A stretch of 64,000 nt of DNA from positions 1-64,000 of the forward strand of contig BNBP01000005.1 of NCBI GenBank assembly GCA_014656015.1. Reading direction: 5' to 3'. Positions 60,912 through 64,000 of this stretch are shown piece by piece. How positions within the stretch are numbered: position 1 is the stretch's first letter; every line of letters begins with the position of its first letter. This DNA is from Streptomyces griseoaurantiacus. Its GTDB lineage: Bacteria > Actinomycetota > Actinomycetes > Streptomycetales > Streptomycetaceae. The position numbers and the translations under genes were made by a program. Below the pieces are notes generated by a model. That model saw only the letters and a program-made list of their open reading frames with translations. It made no database searches and was not told where the DNA came from.

Positions 60912-62078
60912 ATGCGTCATTTCGGGCACATCGCTCCGGAGCAGCGGCGTCACCTGTTCCACCGGGAGCCCGCCGAGTTCACCGCCGACTCCCCGGCCCG
61001 GCTGCTCTCCGCGGCCCTGGGCGCCACCCTCTACAGCCCCGCGACCCGCCCGCGGCTGGCCGAGGACGTCGTCAAGCAGGCCGCGCGCGGGGTCGTCTCC
61101 ATGGTGCTGTGCCTGGAGGACTCCATCGACGACGCCGAGGTCGTGGACGCCGAGGCCAACCTCGTCCGCCAGTTCGCCGAGCTGGCCGCGCTCGACGAGG
61201 CCGCCCTGCCGCTGCTGTTCATCCGGGTCCGCACCCCCGGGCAGATACCGGACCTGGCGCGGCGCCTCGGCCCGGCCGTCCGGCTGCTGTCCGGTTTCGT
61301 CCTGCCCAAGTTCACCGAGGAGCGCGGCATCCCCTTCCTGGAGGGGCTCTCCGAGGCCGAGGCGGCGAGTGGACGGCGGCTGTTCGCCATGCCGGTGCTG
61401 GAGTCCCCCGAACTGCTCCACCTGGAGACGCGGGCCGCCGCACTGGACGGCATCTTCCGCACCGTCGACAAGTACCGCGACCGGGTCCTCGCGCTGCGCC
61501 TCGGCGTGACCGACTTCTGCTCCGCCTACGGGCTGCGCCGCGCCCCCGACATGACCGCCTACGACGTCCAGGTCGTCGCCTCCGTCATCGCCGACGTCGT
61601 CAACGTGCTGGGCCGGTCCGACGGCACCGGGTTCACCGTGACCGGGCCGGTGTGGGAGTACTTCCGGGTGCAGGAGCGGATGTTCAAGCCGCTGCTGCGG
61701 CAGAGCCCCTTCCAGGAGGGCCGGGCGGTGGAACTGCGCCAGGCGCTCCTCGAGCACCGGATGGACGGACTGCTGCGCGAGATCTCCCTCGACCAGGCCA
61801 ACGGCCTGCTCGGCAAGACCTGCATCCACCCCTCCCACGTGACGCCCGTGCACGCTTTGTCGGTCGTCAGCCACGAGGAGTACTGCGACGCCCAGGACAT
61901 CCTGCGGCCGGAACGCGGCGGTGGGGGTGTGCTCAGGTCCGCGTACACGAACAAGATGAACGAGGTGAAGCCGCACCGGGCCTGGGCGGAGCGGACCCTG
62001 CTGCGGGCGGAGGCCTTCGGGGTGGCGGGCGAGGACGTGGGCTTCGTCGAGCTGCTGGCGGCGGGGCTGCACGGCTGA
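60912..62078 (+). CDS. HpcH/HpaI (CitE-like) lyase of the Ter module
   Basis: TIM-barrel aldolase/lyase of the CitE group, 388 residues. Barrel motifs include SMVLCLEDSIDDAEV (metal-binding acidic pair), LPLLFIRVRTPGQIPDL, GFVLPKFTEERG and LRLGVTDFCSAYGLRR. Ter operons are known to pair such lyases with phosphoribosyltransferases in a proposed nucleoside-like metabolite pathway (Anantharaman, Iyer and Aravind). The substrate is unknown. The ATG has GGGGGAG upstream. The phosphoribosyltransferase gene follows after a tandem-repeat spacer. Confidence 0.88.
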   Translation: MRHFGHIAPEQRRHLFHREPAEFTADSPARLLSAALGATLYSPATRPRLAEDVVKQAARGVVSMVLCLEDSIDDAEVVDAEANLVRQFAELAALDEAALPLLFIRVRTPGQIPDLARRLGPAVRLLSGFVLPKFTEERGIPFLEGLSEAEAASGRRLFAMPVLESPELLHLETRAAALDGIFRTVDKYRDRVLALRLGVTDFCSAYGLRRAPDMTAYDVQVVASVIADVVNVLGRSDGTGFTVTGPVWEYFRVQERMFKPLLRQSPFQEGRAVELRQALLEHRMDGLLREISLDQANGLLGKTCIHPSHVTPVHALSVVSHEEYCDAQDILRPERGGGGVLRSAYTNKMNEVKPHRAWAERTLLRAEAFGVAGEDVGFVELLAAGLHG

Positions 62079-62130
62079 GGAGAGGCCGGCCCCCCGGGAA
62101 GGACGTCCCCGGAGCCGACGGCCCCCCGGA

Positions 62131-62211
62131 CCGCCCACGACCGCCCACGACCCACGACCGCCCACGACCCACGACCACCCACGACCCACGACCACCCACG
62201 ACCCACGACCG
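62131..62211 (+). repeat. CCCACGACC tandem repeats
   Basis: About nine copies of CCCACGACC-like units, partly organised as a 17-base higher unit (CCCACGACCCACGACCA), fill the spacer between the CitE-like and phosphoribosyltransferase genes and end close to the latter's AAGGGA ribosome site. Copy number probably varies between strains. Confidence 0.85.
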
Positions 62212-62222
62212 ACAAGGGAACG

Positions 62223-64000
62223 ATGAGTAACGACAGCGGCAGAGGCGGCGAGGGCGACGTGGTGTGGTCCGGGGCGTGGGTGGCCGAGCGGCTCGGGGTC
62301 GAGCTCGCCGGCGAGGAGAACCTGGGCGAACTGCTCGGGCTCGCGCTGCGCCGCAACCCCAAGCGGGCGCATCTGCTGGTGTCCCAGGTCCTCGGCAAGC
62401 ACGTGCCCCAGCGCCCCTCCGTCGTGCACGGGCACGGGCACGCGCTGGGCCGGCGGGTGCGGGAGCTGCTGAGGGAGGAGGCGCGGACGGCCGTCGTGCT
62501 CGGCTACGCCGAGACCGCCACCGGCCTCGGGCACTGCGTCGCGGACGGGCTCGGGGGCGCCCCGTACCTGCACTCCACGCGCCGGCCGGTCGCCGGGGTC
62601 GCGCCGGCGGGGGGCTTCGAGGAGTCCCACTCGCACGCCACCTCCCATCTGCTGCTGCCCGCCGATCCGGGACTGCTGGCGGGCGAGGGGCCGCTCGTGC
62701 TGGTCGACGACGAGTTCTCCACCGGCAACACGGTCCTCAACACCGTGCGCGCGCTGCACGGGCGGTTCCCGCGCCGGCGGTACGTGGTGGTGGCGCTCGT
62801 GGACATGCGGTCCGAGGAGGACGCGGGACGTCTCGCGGAGTTCGCGGCGGAGATCGGGGCGCGGGTCGACCTCGTCGCGGGGGCCTCGGGGAGGGTCCTG
62901 CTGCCGGACGGGGTGCTGGAGAAGGGCCGGGCCCTGGTCGAGCGGTACGAGGGGACCACGCGGGCGGAGCCCCCCGGCCCCGGTCCGGCCGCCCTCGGTG
63001 AGGTACCGCGGGTCGAGCTCGGCTGGCCGGCGGGGGTGCCCGACGGCGGACGGCACGGGTTCGCCGCCGGGGACCGGGAACGGCTCGAGGCCGCGCTGCC
63101 CGGGATGGTCGCGCGGCTCGCCGAGGCCCTGCCCGCCGCCGCCCGTCGCGTGCTCGTGCTCGGCAACGAGGAGCTGATGTACGCACCGCTGCGGCTCGCG
63201 CTCGGGCTGGAGGAGGCGCTCGGCGAGGACTACGAGGTGCGGTACTCCACCACCACCCGCTCACCCGTGCTCGCCGTGGACGACCCCGGGTACGCGATAC
63301 GCAGCCGCCTCGTCTTCCCCGCCCACGACGAACCCGCCGACGGCCCCGGTGAGCGGTACGCCTACAACGTCGCCGGCGCCGGGTTCGACGCCGTCCTCGC
63401 CGTCGTCGACTCGGCCGGCGACACCCCCGCGCTGCACGCGCCCGGGGGACTGACCTCCCGGCTCGCCGCGCACGTCCCGCACGTCCTGCTGGCGGTCGTC
63501 CCCTCGTACACGCCCCCGCCCGCACCCCCCGTCGAAAGGCCCTCCATGCTGCCCGAGCCGCTGCGCGGCCCCGCCTTCTCCTCGTACGCCCCCGAGGAGG
63601 TCGGCTGGCTGCTGCAGGACCTCTCCGAGGTGACGCTGGAGGCCCCCACCGAGGAGCGCGAGGAGGCCATCCAGAGCGGCGGCGCCCACTACGCCGAGTC
63701 GCTGCCGGTGGAGTACCAGCCGAGCGAGGAGTACCAGGCCCTCTTCCACGCCGCGCTCACGGCCTCGGCCGCCCGGATCGCCCGCGCCGTCGGCGTCGTC
63801 ACCGAGACGGTGCTCGCCGAGCGCTCCCCCCGGCCCGTCCTCGTCTCGCTCGCCCGGGCCGGAACGCCCGTCGGCGTCCTGATGCGCCGCTGGGGCCGGT
63901 TCCGGCACGGCCTCGACCTGCCGCACTACGCCGTCTCCATCGTCCGCGGGCGCGGCATCGACGCCAACGCGCTGCGCTGGCTGGCCGCCCACCACGACCC
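62223..64000 (+). CDS. Phosphoribosyltransferase-TRSP-phosphoribosyltransferase (StiP-like) fusion, 3' end outside window
   Basis: At least 592 residues, still open at the window edge. The first domain has the PRPP-binding motif VLVDDEFSTGNT at 159-170 (PRTase_2 type). A TRSP domain follows, with the name-giving TTRSP at 344-348 and GERYAYNVAGAGFDAVL. After residue 440 begins a second PRTase-like region of the type annotated as StiP (SYAPEEVGWLLQDL, SGGAHYAESLPVEYQPSEEY, VLVSLARAGTPVGVLMRR, YAVSIVRGRGID). In other Ter operons these parts are usually separate genes, so this is a fused biosynthetic enzyme for the proposed nucleotide-like product. The ATG has AAGGGA upstream. Confidence 0.85.
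   Translation, partial: MSNDSGRGGEGDVVWSGAWVAERLGVELAGEENLGELLGLALRRNPKRAHLLVSQVLGKHVPQRPSVVHGHGHALGRRVRELLREEARTAVVLGYAETATGLGHCVADGLGGAPYLHSTRRPVAGVAPAGGFEESHSHATSHLLLPADPGLLAGEGPLVLVDDEFSTGNTVLNTVRALHGRFPRRRYVVVALVDMRSEEDAGRLAEFAAEIGARVDLVAGASGRVLLPDGVLEKGRALVERYEGTTRAEPPGPGPAALGEVPRVELGWPAGVPDGGRHGFAAGDRERLEAALPGMVARLAEALPAAARRVLVLGNEELMYAPLRLALGLEEALGEDYEVRYSTTTRSPVLAVDDPGYAIRSRLVFPAHDEPADGPGERYAYNVAGAGFDAVLAVVDSAGDTPALHAPGGLTSRLAAHVPHVLLAVVPSYTPPPAPPVERPSMLPEPLRGPAFSSYAPEEVGWLLQDLSEVTLEAPTEEREEAIQSGGAHYAESLPVEYQPSEEYQALFHAALTASAARIARAVGVVTETVLAERSPRPVLVSLARAGTPVGVLMRRWGRFRHGLDLPHYAVSIVRGRGIDANALRWLAAHHD

Overview
The window is high-GC actinobacterial DNA, almost certainly from a Streptomyces chromosome. 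The grounds are the GC-biased third codon positions, many GTG starts and GTGA/ATGA overlaps, GC-rich hairpin terminators without U-tracts, and core loci (fasR-fabD-fabH-acpP-fabF, aceE-DUF3052-ahpE) in the order I remember from S. coelicolor. Both ends cut through genes.

Layout. 1-1.3 kb: 3' part missing from an aminotransferase. 1.4-10.3 kb (minus strand): a sugar-uptake and catabolism block with a Tat-exported aldose epimerase, a ChvE/GguA/GguB-type ABC transporter, a TIM-barrel protein, a zinc dehydrogenase and an enolase-superfamily dehydratase. 10.5-21 kb: a zinc-ribbon membrane protein, a MarR/oxidoreductase pair, a release-factor-like protein, an EI24 membrane protein, a TetR/GH3 glucosidase pair, a second aldose epimerase, a GDSL lipoprotein and a DUF3145 protein. 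21.8-26.9 kb: the essential type II fatty-acid synthase operon and its regulator FasR.

27.8-37.4 kb: an apparent specialised-metabolism cluster that I do not recognise as any characterised one. It holds chorismate mutase, MqnA-type chorismate dehydratase, a Dabb-fold protein, DUF2000, an adenylate-forming ligase, a fold-IV aminotransferase, a BacA-type prephenate decarboxylase, an ornithine-cyclodeaminase homologue, a HisC-type aminotransferase, an Lrp regulator and an EamA exporter. The logic suggests chorismate to prephenate to a non-aromatic dihydro-hydroxyphenylpyruvate, then amination and export of an unusual amino acid or a derivative. This is the best candidate here for an undescribed system.

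37.5-51.7 kb: regulators and small accessory genes, including an XRE/DUF397/ATPase trio, a SugE-type guanidinium exporter preceded by a very clear guanidine-III riboswitch, MerR and TetR/MFS efflux units, and a large Orn/Lys/Arg decarboxylase. 51.9-56.2 kb: aceE (pyruvate dehydrogenase E1), DUF3052 and a 1-Cys peroxiredoxin. 56.3-64 kb: a tellurium-resistance-type (Ter) stress module with two TerD, a TerC-like membrane protein, TerA-like and tailed TerD-like proteins, a CitE-like lyase and a large phosphoribosyltransferase/TRSP fusion that runs off the window.

All functions are inferred from sequence patterns and memory of families; no searches were run.
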